This document shows, piece after piece, positions 34,227 through 45,706 of a DNA stretch of 64,000 nucleotides (positions are counted from its first letter, which is position 1; every line of letters begins with the position of its first letter). The stretch is from Larix kaempferi (Eukaryota > Streptophyta > Pinopsida > Pinales > Pinaceae). Below the pieces are notes generated by a model. The model was not told the origin of the DNA. It made no database searches and saw only the letters and a list, made by a program, of their open reading frames with translations. The DNA is taken from positions 124,001-188,000 of the forward strand of contig BSBM01002119.1 in assembly GCA_027924585.1 (NCBI GenBank), read 5' to 3'. Position numbers and translations under genes: made by a program.

Positions 34227-34424
34227 TCACCCAGCGTGACCTGTACGCCACCCCTTAGACCCAATTCCCCCCTGAAAGCAAATAAAGTTAAAGCTTAGGG
34301 CTAATAGGCTTACCTGGAACTCACAGAATAAAAATCCAATGGTCATTTCTCCCACAAATGAAGAAATTGCTCTGACCAACTCAAATCTCCTGTCAAACTT
34401 AACCGTGAAAATGACACATGTCAC
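34227..34424 (-). pseudogene. Possible first exon of the antisense ORF of B
   Basis: Minus-strand frame starting ATG at 34424: MTCVIFTVKF, then RFELVRAISSFVGEM. A TTCCAG/GTAAGC donor-like site lies at about 34312 and a TTGCTTTCAG acceptor-like site at about 34272; the 42-bp interval is short for a plant intron. It could equally be read through to the TAG near 34227. It is assigned to the antisense gene only because of position and strand. Confidence 0.3.
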
Positions 34425-36676
34425 TATGGGTCTACTTACTGTTTATAGACATTTGACCAATTTTCAATTAGCCATTCCAGAGCCATATGATGTCCGTTTT
34501 CCAAACTGTTGATACCATTGGATTCAGCGCGGTGAGAACTTCATGGTAGTCTAGTCAGTTTCCCGATTCCACAGTCCCATTTTGGGGCATTTTTTTTTCA
34601 CACACCCTCATTGCCTCGGTTTGTGTGCCACAAAGGCCATTTTCCTTTTCTGATGAATTTTATATTGCCGGATTTAGTTTTCCACGCTTGTGATGATTCT
34701 TGAGATCATTTCTCTCTCTCTCACCACAAATCCTTTTTGACATTGTGTCCTCGAACCTTTCCACCTCGATTTGCGTGCCACATCAACAGTTGTCAGATTT
34801 TACAAAATTTGTGCATCATAACTTATACATGAGCCCTTCGCTCCATCCATACTGTAAATATGGTGTTGTTTTGATATCATTCATCAACCCACAAGGAGGC
34901 CCCATCAGTGTTCCCCCCTATCACTACGGTTCATCCTCATACTCATCCCTAAAACAAACACTTCCTCCTTGCCTCACCATTACTTTTGTTCGGTATAATT
35001 TTATCCCTTTTTTGGGCCGAACAATTCGTTTATGAAAAAGGCACTTAGAGAGTTTCTGTTAAGCTCTTTTCTGACTCGTAAAACAATGAAAATATAGTCG
35101 ACCAATCTTGTTTCCTTTCATGCTTGTTAAACGTATCTGAAAGGGCGTCTACCTGGTATAAGTTTACCCCTTTTCCGGACCTTGTAGACTAATTACGAAA
35201 AAGGAATACTCTAGCCACATCAGCTAGAAGAGTTCTTCATTGGATCCTTTTATACTTTCTTCGGGCCTTGAAGACTAACACATGAAAAAGAACCCCCTCA
35301 GAGTCTACTTATTGCTTTCAGACTCTCTAAAACTTAAAGCAACCATGAGCATGAATTGTCCTAGGCTCATACAAATCCACATGACACACCATTTTGAGCA
35401 CACTTTTATCCCTTCTTCGAGCTCCTTAAAACAATGAAGAAGGCCCCAACGGTGCCTCTCGGTGCCACAACAAAGCATATATAATCACACTATTATGGTA
35501 GCTACCCCAATTCGGTCACCTTTGTTCAGAGTATTCTGCAATATACCACCTTGAGAGTTCCCCAATACCAGACATCACTTTGTCCTCCTCAATCTCTCCC
35601 ATTGTAGTACATACCCCTAACCCATTAAGCTATGATCCCCATACCTAAAGTCAGTTTCATATGCTGCCAAGTCATCCATGTCATCATACTCTGAACAAAG
35701 GAAGTTTGAGTCCCCCCCACTCTGCAACCCCATTTATTTCGCATCCCCACAGTATGTCAGTCCCATTATCAGTACTATCCCCTCTCGGTTGTACACCTCA
35801 CACTCCTATCAAGGAAACATCATTGCCTTGGTAGCTGCAAGGTCTCCCTCTGTCGACGCTAACCAATCTATTCCAAAGGATAGACCCAGAGATCCATGTG
35901 CCTTGGAATCATCACCACCAGCAGTGAGTGCCTACGGATCATTTTGAAAGGTGTTCTTAGTGCCTCTTCAAATGATTATTTCTCACATGCTCGACGTCAA
36001 CACCTTGATCACATCATTGAGATTCGTATAGGGTATCGGTCATTTCAGTTATTAGTTGAAGACCTAGGATGTCACCTGACTCTAGCACATTTGTGAGTCT
36101 ACTTGAGGAAACAACCAGTTACATGTTCCTATAGATATCCGGGTTGTGCTTGGCGACAGTATTCAAATGTACCCCAGTTTTATACTCCCTTGAGTATACA
36201 GTTCCATATACTCTTCAGAAGTTGACTCATAGTTATTGAGTCCCTATAGTTGTTGGATACCTTCAGATTCAGCAGTTCATCAATCCTTCTGATACCTTAT
36301 TCAGAATGGTTGTTCCTCTTTTCCAGTGTATCAGTCCTTCCGATCAGTCATGGTATGACCATGAGTATATCGCAACATTATGTCCCCTCTAGACCATTAT
36401 GATGTACAAAACAGGTTTATATGTATTGTTCAGGTCCCCCTTTTTTGGGCCTCATTGTTATTTATATATCTTGATACGAGCATGGGTATGCTCGCCTCAT
36501 CCATTATCAGAGATTATTCCTCATTCATTTTGAGGACATGTATTTTTAGTTTATGCAGTTTGCATGGGCCTGGTGTTCCAGTCTCCAACCGGTCTCTTCT
36601 CTCCTCCAAACCCAAGGAAACATACAAAGAAACTATGATGTCTATTGGCCATATCATGAGCTCCTGCCCTCACACG
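34425..36676 (+). other. 3' region of element B, no recognised gene
   Basis: C/T-rich DNA with short plus-strand open stretches (34700-35035, 35678-35947, 36380-36766). They are rich in Ser, Pro and Tyr and show no motif I know. Long untranslated or low-constraint 3' regions are usual in Tat elements. A TCTC run lies at 34711-34720. Confidence 0.5.
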
Positions 36677-36689
36677 TTAGGGGGGAATC
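36677..36689 (+). other. Polypurine tract of B
   Basis: TTAGGGGGGAATC directly precedes the 3' LTR start. Confidence 0.75.
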
Positions 36690-37426
36690 TATTAACACCC
36701 AAAAAGTGCTCACTAGCTCATTTCTCTATTCCCATGACCCACTTGTCCACTTTTTCCACCATTTGAGCCCCTAAAACCTTCAAAAGGTCACCAAAAAGAC
36801 CAAAATCCATCTTTTTCCCCTCAAAATATGTAATTTTCCTCAAAAAATACAAAAAACCCTCAAAAAGGGTCCAAAATTCCCAACAATCAATTAAAAGGGA
36901 ATAAAAAATATAAAATATATTCAAAAAAGGAGAAAGAGGGAAAAAGAGGAAAAAGAAACCTAAACCATGTTTATCAATACCATTGGTTTCCTTAAACCAC
37001 AATGGTATTTTCCATCACCAAAAAACTATAAAAAGGTGATAGGGGCTCCTCACTATTCATCCACATTCATCCTATCTTTATGCTACAAAATTCTTTCTTG
37101 AGAGCCCTTGCCTCCTTTTTGAGTTTGAAGATCCCCATTAACATCTTCGAGAAAAAGAGATCATTGGAGCTTTGGAGCACCTCACCATTGTAGTTGCTCA
37201 AGCTCAACCAACCTCACCTTTTGAGGTAATAGAAAATATTCAAGTTTTTATTTATTTCTCTCGTGAATCAATTTTGTTTACTATTTTTAATCTAGAATTA
37301 TTTAGTTGAACATGTTAGATCAAGATTTACTTTTTACATCTATTTACTTTCATTGTTTAATCTAAACTGCTACTACAAGTTAGTAGGTGCTCATCAGCAC
37401 GTGGTTGGGTGAAAACCCAAGCAACG
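36690..37426 (+). repeat. 3' LTR of element B
   Basis: 737 bp aligning with 6228-6936. The first dinucleotide has decayed to TA and the last to CG. It carries an extra A/G-rich segment near 36900-36950. It is followed by GGTGC, the partner of GGTGT before the 5' LTR. Confidence 0.88.
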
Positions 37427-37431
37427 GGTGC

Positions 37432-38293
37432 CTTTTAGTGTCTTAGATGCGAGCCAGATTGCTGCGGCCGATACCTCGGGCAGTATGCTTTTGCCCAGTA
37501 TATTCCCTGCGAGCAGTTGAACTGCGAAGTTGGTCGCTTCATTGTTGATGTCTTTGGTGGGAAATTCATGTTTGCTCCGGATTATGCCAAATTCCTCTAT
37601 GACTTTGGCAGCGAGCTCTTTTTCCTATGATTTTTCGACAAACACTTGTGAAGGGTCGTTGCCTCTCTTATTTAGAAGCTTAATGTAGTGTATCTTATAA
37701 ATATTGATATCGATTCACTCATCCAACCATAGGTATCCTTCATGTATGCAAGACAACAAGACGTGCACTACGACGTTGAGTTCTGGACTTCAATTAAAGT
37801 GCGGGATGAGCAGCAAGTTCAACAATCCTGATAGATCAAGCCCTTTAAGCCAGTCCTGCACATACAGAGTTTCGGTGCCGGATTCATCAACCTGCCAATG
37901 CATGTATTGGTCCAGCTGGAATTGTGGGAACTTCTTCAGCTTTGACTGTGCTCCTTATAGCAAGTCATGGTCTTCGAATTTGTAGTCTCGTGCTTTCCCT
38001 AGAAGGTCTTCTACAACCCACACCTTACTAGAAATGGGCAGGATTGGAATCTCATAAACAACATTTTTCTTCAGTTGGACCGGTGTTGCATCATATTTCT
38101 GCAGTGGAATATACTCGTGCACGAGACTGATGGGTCACTCAAGGAAGGTGGCTCGTTTCTGTGGATTTGTTGTCTTTGGCTCGTCCTGGTCTTTAGCTGG
38201 CTATTTATCCTTCGCCATCCCTACATCTTGTCTTGCAGAGCTTCGAGATGAAGCACCTTTCTCCCCTGCGGGTTTGGTAGCTGGAGCCGACAT
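37432..38293 (-). pseudogene. Post-pol ORF of element D, N-terminal part
   Basis: Minus strand, ATG at 38293: MSAPATKPAGEKGASSRSS, a Ser/Lys/Ala-rich start, then segments with VQLKKNVVYEIPILP, FPQFQLDQYMHWQ, FPTKDINNEATNFAVQLL and LPEVSAAAIWLASKTL. The frame runs straight into 6222 when element B and one target copy are removed, giving about 850 codons in total. Stops (for example near 38137, 37981 and 37726) make it a pseudogene. Lying about 760 bp after the pol stop on the same strand, it is in the position of an env-like or accessory ORF. No known domain recognised. Confidence 0.55.
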
Positions 38294-39053
38294 GACTCCC
38301 TGAAAGCCTAACTTTGGCACTGATAAGTGGCTCAGACATGTACTCACAGGAAGCTAGGCTTTCTGGTTCTGGAAGCTCTGAAATCGCACACAAATGTAGT
38401 AGAGTTCTCGGTAAAATGTATAACTGCTTGGCAGAGGGCTATTTATTGACCCTGTTGGTCTTTGAACGTGGCGATCGACCATTAATGGAGTGGTTAATGT
38501 TTTGTCCTATTTCCAGATCTTCTCTGAGATCTCAGTCTTGTCGACCAATCATCATGGCCAAACCAATGATGTTTCCTTAATTGAGAAAAGGTTTCAGTAC
38601 TGTCAAGCTGTTAAATAAGTTAAGTCAACGTTTAATTGCCATCCTGTTAGCCGAATCTCGGTGAGATCTCGGTAGCTTCACCCTTTATTATGCCCGAATG
38701 GTCATCTTCATTGTTGATGCTTGATCTCGTCGGTGCCGCCAATTTGGATAGCGACCCACTAATCGGATCTTCTTTATACGTGTGCTTCTTCACCTTTGAC
38801 TGTGCATTTGTGGTTCCATCACATGCCTCTTGTTGCACTTTTTCATTCTACGCAGTTGTCATTTTCTTCTTTTCTTTTCTTTTTCTCTTATGTTACTTTT
38901 TTTTTTGATCCGCGCAACTTCACTCACTATGCGGTACATATTTCCTTTCTATCACACTTTGCATGGAAGACCAAAACTACGTACAGTCTCTGCCCAATTT
39001 CTAGTGCCCAATTTCAATTGTACTTGACACTTATAATTCTTCTTCTCTTCTGC
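38294..39053 (-). promoter_or_regulatory. Pol-to-ORF spacer of D with purine tract and TATA-like box
   Basis: On the coding (minus) strand, a purine-rich tract (38865-38905, seen as T/C on plus) follows pol, and a TCAATAAATAGCC box (38438-38450) lies about 150 bp before the ORF's ATG. Element E has a comparable purine tract (61207-61255) and a TAAATAAAGG site near 61508. It may drive a separate transcript; this is inference from composition. Confidence 0.35.
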
Positions 39054-42000
39054 TCAGTGTGGATTCTGCAAGGTAGGACTATCCCGATAGGGTTTTAGCC
39101 TACTTTCATTCACAAATCCAGGTAAATTGTCTCCAGCTAACATGGCTAACTGAGCTACGCCACCATTAGTAACATGTACAATAGAATATGGACCAAGCCA
39201 ATGAATTTTAAACTTTCCAGGAAATTTCATCAATTTTCTATCGTACAGAAGGACTAGATCACCTACCTAAAAGGACTTGTTCTTGATGTGGTTATCATGC
39301 CATGCGTTTTCTTGATCTTTCTGCACTTGCTGGTGGAATCCTGCGATGAAGCGATCTTCCTCCAGCCCAACCAAGTGTAGAATCCTTCGTTCTAGTGCCA
39401 TTTGATATTCCATGCCTGTAAATGCAGCTATTCTCAAAAAGGGAACAATGTACACCATACGCATTACTGCTTCCTATCCATAGGCCAACCTAAAAGGTGT
39501 GTGGCCAATCAATTTCTTGCATGTAGTCCTGTATTCCCATAACAAAGTTGGAATGCGCATTCTCCAGAACTTTGTTGAAAGCCTCAACAGTTCCATTTGC
39601 TTGCTGATATGGTGCACTCCTCTGATGGTGAATATGGAATTCTTCAGTCAGTGCCTCAATAGTTCTGTTTAGAAAATGAGTGCCTTGATCACTCAACAAA
39701 ATATTCAGACATCCAAACCTAGTAAGGATGTTCTAAAAAATGAGCTGCGCGGTTGTAGTTGTGCTACAGTCCTTCAGTGGCTTCACTTCTACCCATCTGG
39801 TGAGATAATCAGTTGCAGTAATAATGTATCTCGCACCAGTCCTTTCTCCAAATTGATTTATAGGTCCCACAAAATCAATGGCCCATTTCTCAAATGCCTG
39901 AAGTGTCAACTGCAGATTTAATGGCATTTCATCTCTTCTCGATGGCCTTCCTGTCCTCTGACAGACATCGCAGCTCTGCCAATGTTCCTTTGCATCCTTG
40001 TGAATTGCAGGCCACCATAGCCCTGCCCGCAATATCTTCTGCGCAGTGGCTCTTCCTGCGTAGTGACCTCCCGATACACCTAAATGTGTAACAGCCAATA
40101 TGAATGGCTTCTCGTGCTCTAAAACACATCTGCGCAGCACTTCATCCAGTCCCAATTTGTATAGTTGTCCAACAATTATGGTGAAGTCTGCTGCTTCTTC
40201 TACTACGTAGTAAACTTTGTTGGTGCTAACCCAATAGTAAAAAATTCTACAATATCTTTGTAATAATCATCAACAATCTATATTGAAGACAAGTGCGCAT
40301 CAGGAAGATTATCTTCAATATTTGTGGGTTTCTCGCCTAACTCAATCCTTTAGAGATGGTCAGGTCCTAAGTTCAATCTCCCTGACTTAACCACTATTTG
40401 AAAATCATACTCCTAAAAGAGTAAAAACCATCTACAAATTCTTCCCCCTAACACTGTCTTATTGACCAGATAGTTCGACGCTGAATGGTCAGTGTACATA
40501 GAGAAGTGCGTAGACCATAGCTAGACCCTCTCTTTCAGTGGTCATATAATTCTTTTCAGCCGACGAGAGCTTCCTGCTCCAAAATGCAATGGGATGGTCA
40601 ATACCTCCATCTCCTAGTTGTGCTAGTACAACACCCAATTCTATACATGAAGCATCAATATGTAGATGAAATGGCTTTTCCCAGTCTGGAAAAACTAAGA
40701 TTGGCGCAGTTACCATTTTCTCTTTTAGCGTGTCCAATCCTTGCTCACATTCTACATTCCAAATGAACTGCACATATTTCTTTCACAGTTTCTCCATCGG
40801 CGTGGTTATCTGTGCATAACCTTTTATAAAATTTCTATAGTAACCTGTGTGCCCCAACATGGTGTGCAACTGCTTTATTGATGTTGGTGAAGGTAAATTT
40901 ACAATTATTGCGATCTTCGCGGGATCAACCATCATCCCTTGTCTGCACACAATGTGTCTTAACAGAATACCATAAGGCACACAGAAAACACACTTCTTCA
41001 AATTCAAGGATATCTGATGCTGTCTGCACTTTTCTAGCATCATTCTGAGATTTGCACAATCATTCTTCAGTAACCCAAATACAGTCCAATCATCAAAATA
41101 TGCTTCTAAAAATTTATGCACGAAATCTTTAAATGCTGCAACCACAACTATGGAAAAAATGGCAGGTGCATTCTTCAGACCAAAAGGCATCACTGTATAC
41201 TAGAATGACCCCTATTCAGTGGAAAACGTGGTCTTATACCTATCAGCTAGATCAATCCTTATCTGATGGTATCCGGAAAATCCATCAGTGAAAGAATATG
41301 CCTCATTTCCTCCAACATTGTCTAAAACTTCATTTGTGAAAGGGGTAGGAAATGGGTCATGCATCGAAGCATCATTCAACTTCCTGAGATCTACATAGAT
41401 CCTGATCTCACCTTTTGTTTTCTTGTATTAGATAACCATGGGGCTTATCCACTCAGATTCTTCAACTGGATCAATGATCCCCGCATTGAGCATCTTATCA
41501 AGTTCTTCCTTTACTCTTTCTCTGTATCGAGGATTCAGTCTATCCGGCCTTTGCTTGACAGGCTTTGTGCCTGTCTTAAGAGGTATTTTCATAACCCCTA
41601 AGTCACCCAGAATACCTTTCATTTCTGTAAATGTTGTCGAAAATAAATCCTGGTATTCATGTAGCAGGTTTGTGATCTCTGCGATCATATGATCATCCCA
41701 GTAGCCTCCAATATATGCAAACTTTAGCTCTTCGCTTGTGCCAATGTTCACTTTTCTTGTCTTCACAGGTCCACTCATGTCTAGAATTTCCAGTGGAGGT
41801 CCCTCTAGTTCCCGTGCACCCTCTGACTCAGGTATATTGACGTTGCGTGGGTCCTCCTCAGTGCTTTCTTCTTACTCTTCATTTTCAGCAATGTTATAGC
41901 ATTCAAGGGCATGTTCTATCTGCCTTGCCCATTCTGGATGTAGGTCCATAGGTACTTTGATATCTTCAAACACTCTCTCTTTGAGTTCTTCCAATGCCTT

Positions 42001-45000
42001 GTTTGTACTTGGGCATTCTGTTCTGAATATTCTTTCCTTGATAACTTGTAGAGTTTCATTAATACTTGTACTTTCATCTTCAAAGTTGAAAGTTCTCTAG
42101 AAGTTCGCAGTCAGAGTAGGCCAATCTATGGTTTCTCTGCACAAATCCGTTTCTACGTACCAGTTCTTTAGAGTTTGCTCCTCCAATGTATGCATGAACA
42201 TATGAACCCATTCTATCTGTGGTCTCTCCTCCCATGCTTGTGAACAGATTTCAATATGCTCCCTTTGGGTCCATCTATCCATTACATTTTTCACAGGTCA
42301 ATACAACCTTCTCAGTGAACCTAATCTGCATCATGTGTTTTCACTAATCCCATGTGGTCAATGTCTTTTTATGCACAGCCCACCATCTGGCAGGTGTCTC
42401 GCGTAGTGCCATGTCTAGTGCTAGTAAACGATGCTCACCTGCAACTGATACATTATATTCCTGGATAAATGAGTAAACATTAGATGAACCATCATAGGTG
42501 GGGATTGGACTTACCTCCCTCCCAATCCAGCGCAATGACTTCGTGATATGCGCGCATCTTCTGGCAGATACTTCATGCATATGGCTTTTCTAGTTTTCCA
42601 ATCCTGCGTCTGAGTCTGAGATGCAAGAATTGTCACATCGCCAACTGAGTGTCCCATCCACAGTAGGATTAATATAGTCAACATCATTCATAGTCATTTT
42701 CTATATGTGGTCAAGGTCTTGAGCTTTGGATTCTTCCTGAATCGTCTCACTATATCTCTCTCCGTCTGAAGGGTCCAATGGTGTGATGACCCTTATGTCC
42801 TGACCTTCAAAGATCATCTTCTTTGTATTCCCAGTATGTACCCAACAATGTTGGATAACGCTGGATATCATCCACAATTTCTATGACCTTGAAGTCTGCA
42901 TAGCTTCGCACTCCATCTATATCGACAATAACATTGGCCAGTCTCCCAAAGGTATAAATGTCAGCTGGTTGGCCAATTTCAACTATATGGGTGACCAGAG
43001 CAACTTTGGTCTCCCCATCTATTGCCATGTCTGCTTAGTCAAGACATTTACTTCTGATCCGAGATCAAGGATGATCTTGTCCATCTCATAGTCTCTTATA
43101 TGTGCACTGAGCCACATTTCTCGGCCTGATCTCTTGTGTTTCTTGATCTAATGAGCTGCGCTATGGGAAGTTTCCATTTCACTGTGTGATTCATACTGGT
43201 ATAACAATTTTTTCAATTCCGCTACAACATCTGGGCTTTTCAATAATTTCATGCAACTCCTTAGGAACTGCACAACAGAGGTGCCTGTCTTTGTTGCTTT
43301 GCACATTTTGTCATATGTGGCTGGCATATCTTGTGTCTATAATACTTCACTGCCCAATGGGATTCTTGGTGAAGTAGGTGGTAGTTCTTTGAAAATGTCC
43401 CGCGCTTCTTCAAATACTTCTTTATTTTTCTCCAGGTTCAAGGCAGGTTCCTTCCCAGTAGATTTACTGATCCAAATTGTTTCAACAGGATTTTTCTTAG
43501 TATCAAAGTCTCCAGAAGTCGAATCTTCTACTCCTCTATCTCTTCCTATCATAGCACCACTTCATATCACCACATTGATACTTGGATCTGCCGCCCTTCT
43601 CTGTGCTCCAATCAACTGAATGATTGATTTCGGCGCATATTGCTTTCGTTTCTTCATTTCTTCCACTAACACTAGGCAGTCTTCAATAACATGATCAAAA
43701 GATTTACAATGACTACAAGTAGTGCATGGGTTGGTACAATCTCTAGATACATGACCTGGATGGCCATAGTTATAACATATTACCTGGCCTCGGCCTCTTC
43801 CTTGTGCTGGGACGACATTTCTTCCTCTTCTGCGGTATCCTCCATGGCCTATGTATGGTCCTTGATCGTGCTGCATGTTATCCTATTTCTTTGGAGTCTC
43901 TTCTTGGACTCTATATACTCCTCCATACATATGCTCAATATCTTTCTTCCTTTCAAACATGAGCTCATATGCGTGGCAGTTGGACTCATCATGCCCAACT
44001 AACTTATAGAATTGCAATATAAGTTTTTAGGTGTTCTTACATATTTCTAAATCAAATAACAGTCTTCTGGCCGGTCTCCTCTAGTTTTGCACATCTCACA
44101 CCATTTCCCTTGGTTCTGATTTAATGGGTTTGGTGCACCCATGTTAAGGTATTCTTGGAACAAAGGACAATGATCCTTAGTGTGTCCTTCTCCCTTACAT
44201 CCTCTACACCAAACTTCTTGTCTCTCTTGCTTTCGTTTCTTCATATCCTGCAACTGTAATGTTAGTGTAGCTAATTGGGTCTGAATCTGAGACATCCCAG
44301 TGCTCGTTTCTCCAATCGGTGAAGCTTCTAACTTCATCACAATCTCCAAGGCTTCTTCCTACGAAGCCACTTTCTGCCGCATCAATGACAGTCTGATATG
44401 GGGCAACAATGCAGCGATAAACCATTCCTGGTGCTGTTGTGGTGCTATGACGAAACTTACTTGATCCAATAGTGTCTTAAATTTCTGGTCAAATTCCTAG
44501 ACTGTCTCATTAGGTTTTTTCTTGATTTCTTTTAACTCCGTGATACATTAGGATTCTGACTTTGGTTTCATGAACTCACTCAACAGTGCAGCCTTAATCT
44601 CCACTAGGTTTCTCTGATGTCCAATGGAATACTTCATGAACCAATTCAAGGCTTTGTCTCTAAAGGTGGTGATGAGATGCGCTCTCTTCACAGTCATCCT
44701 GAAATTGTTTGACATTCCATACGGCTTCACATAGAAACCAATGTTGCTTAGGGTCCTCTAGACCTATTCCTTTAAATATCGATAGCTTAATATCATCAGT
44801 CATCTTTCTTCTCGGTGGTACAGGGTTATAAGCAGAAAAAGTAAAAGTGGTACTGCGTAGAACGTTCTGGCTCAGAATATTCTAACTACTAGGGATATTC
44901 ACAACTGGAGGGTTCTAAACTGGTGGGTTTTGTGCAATGGGAGGCATGATAGGTAGTAGATGGGGGTGCGGTTTGGCTATCAGGTTCGGCTTGTGAATCA

Positions 45001-45665
45001 ATATCTATGCAGAGTCCATTTTCAATAGAAGTATTCTTAGTAGTATATTTATATCTTTTTCCACTTCTAAAACTATGTGTCTCTTCATCATAATCACTAT
45101 AAATGCTATTAACCATTACATATTCACAAATTTCTGTAAACTTTTACTGCATTCTTAAAACGCCTTTCTCAGCTGAAAGCATTTTAATCTACAAACTCAA
45201 ATTGTTCAGGTACTTACCTATGAAACCCTTGAAAAATTTTGCTTCTGCTGCGCTATAGGACTTTAGCATGTCCATAGTGAACTACGTCACAAAGCTCTCT
45301 AGTGTACTGTCAAACCAAAAGTCATTTGCTTTCGATATTGGGTTATCTATTTCTTTAAGCCTCTGAATAAGTTTTGGAGTCCACTCAGTAGGTAATTCTA
45401 GCTAGAAACAGTTCTTTCACTCTGCAAGCCTCGATAACCACTCGTGCAACTCGTTTCCAAAACTTACCTAGAAAATTTCGTGAACATCCTTCCATAAGTA
45501 TTTGTTCAACCACTGAATGTTAGAGAGACGCGGGTGTCTATTCTCCTTCCTTGCAAAGTCTCTCTCTATCTTGTCACACCAGTCCCAAATCTCTTTCTTG
45601 TCTGGGTGCCAATTTTCTACAATCAACGAGATTTTGTCTTCGTTGCACATCACTCTTTCAAGCAT
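39054..45665 (-). pseudogene. gag-pol of element D (broken)
   Basis: Minus strand from MLERVMCNED at 45665 to the stop at 39054. Order: a long N-terminal region (45665-44760); a gag domain (44740-44380, VKRAHLITTFRDKALNWF); zinc knuckles (44230-43660: WCRGCKGEGHTKDHC, a degenerate WCEMCKTRGDRPEDC, CYNYGHPGHVSRDC, CSHCKSFDHVIEDC); protease (about 43170-42810); a second gag-like domain (42590-42090: LRETPARWWAVHKKTLTTW, EWVHMFMHTLEEQ); RT (41780-40800) with the catalytic YFDDW intact near 41100; RNase H (40790-40480); integrase (40155-39270) and a GPY-like C-terminus without chromodomain. Numerous stops. It belongs to a non-chromoviral Ty3/gypsy group that I cannot name; E is its sister copy. 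Confidence 0.85.
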
Positions 45666-45688
45666 GGCAACTCATCAAGTATTCGTAG

Positions 45689-45704
45689 CCCGACAATGGA
45701 ACCA
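45689..45704 (-). other. Primer-binding site of D, tRNA-Glu-like
   Basis: Minus strand TGGTTCCATTGTCGGG, three bases after the LTR end. It matches the complement of the plant tRNA-Glu 3' end at all but two positions, and both differences are transitions. The tRNA sequence is recalled, not searched. Confidence 0.65.
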
Positions 45705-45706
45705 TT

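Larger units (their letters stand above)
6228..37426 (+). mobile_element. Element B: Tat-type Ty3/gypsy with two nested insertions
   Basis: Plus-strand LTR retrotransposon. Paired LTRs lie at 6228-6936 and 36690-37426, followed and preceded respectively by a primer-binding site and a polypurine tract. Flanks carry a near-matching duplication, GGTGT (6223-6227) and GGTGC (37427-37431). Without the nested copia-like element and element C it is about 14.9 kb. Internal order: repeat-bearing leader, gag, protease, reverse transcriptase, RNase H, integrase, separate archaeal-type RNase H, then an antisense ORF, a 34-bp minisatellite and a long 3' region. It interrupts the post-pol ORF of element D. 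All plus-strand genes are broken, so it is not autonomous. The LTRs differ by roughly 5% by eye plus an indel. Confidence 0.85.

Noticed and set aside
38690-39098. Phe/Leu-rich plus-strand ORFs as membrane proteins
   Set aside because: Same artefact from the purine tract of D read on the other strand.
43251-43619. 122-codon plus-strand ORF over the gag-to-protease linker of D
   Set aside because: Antisense shadow of D gag-pol; E shows the sense frame clearly.
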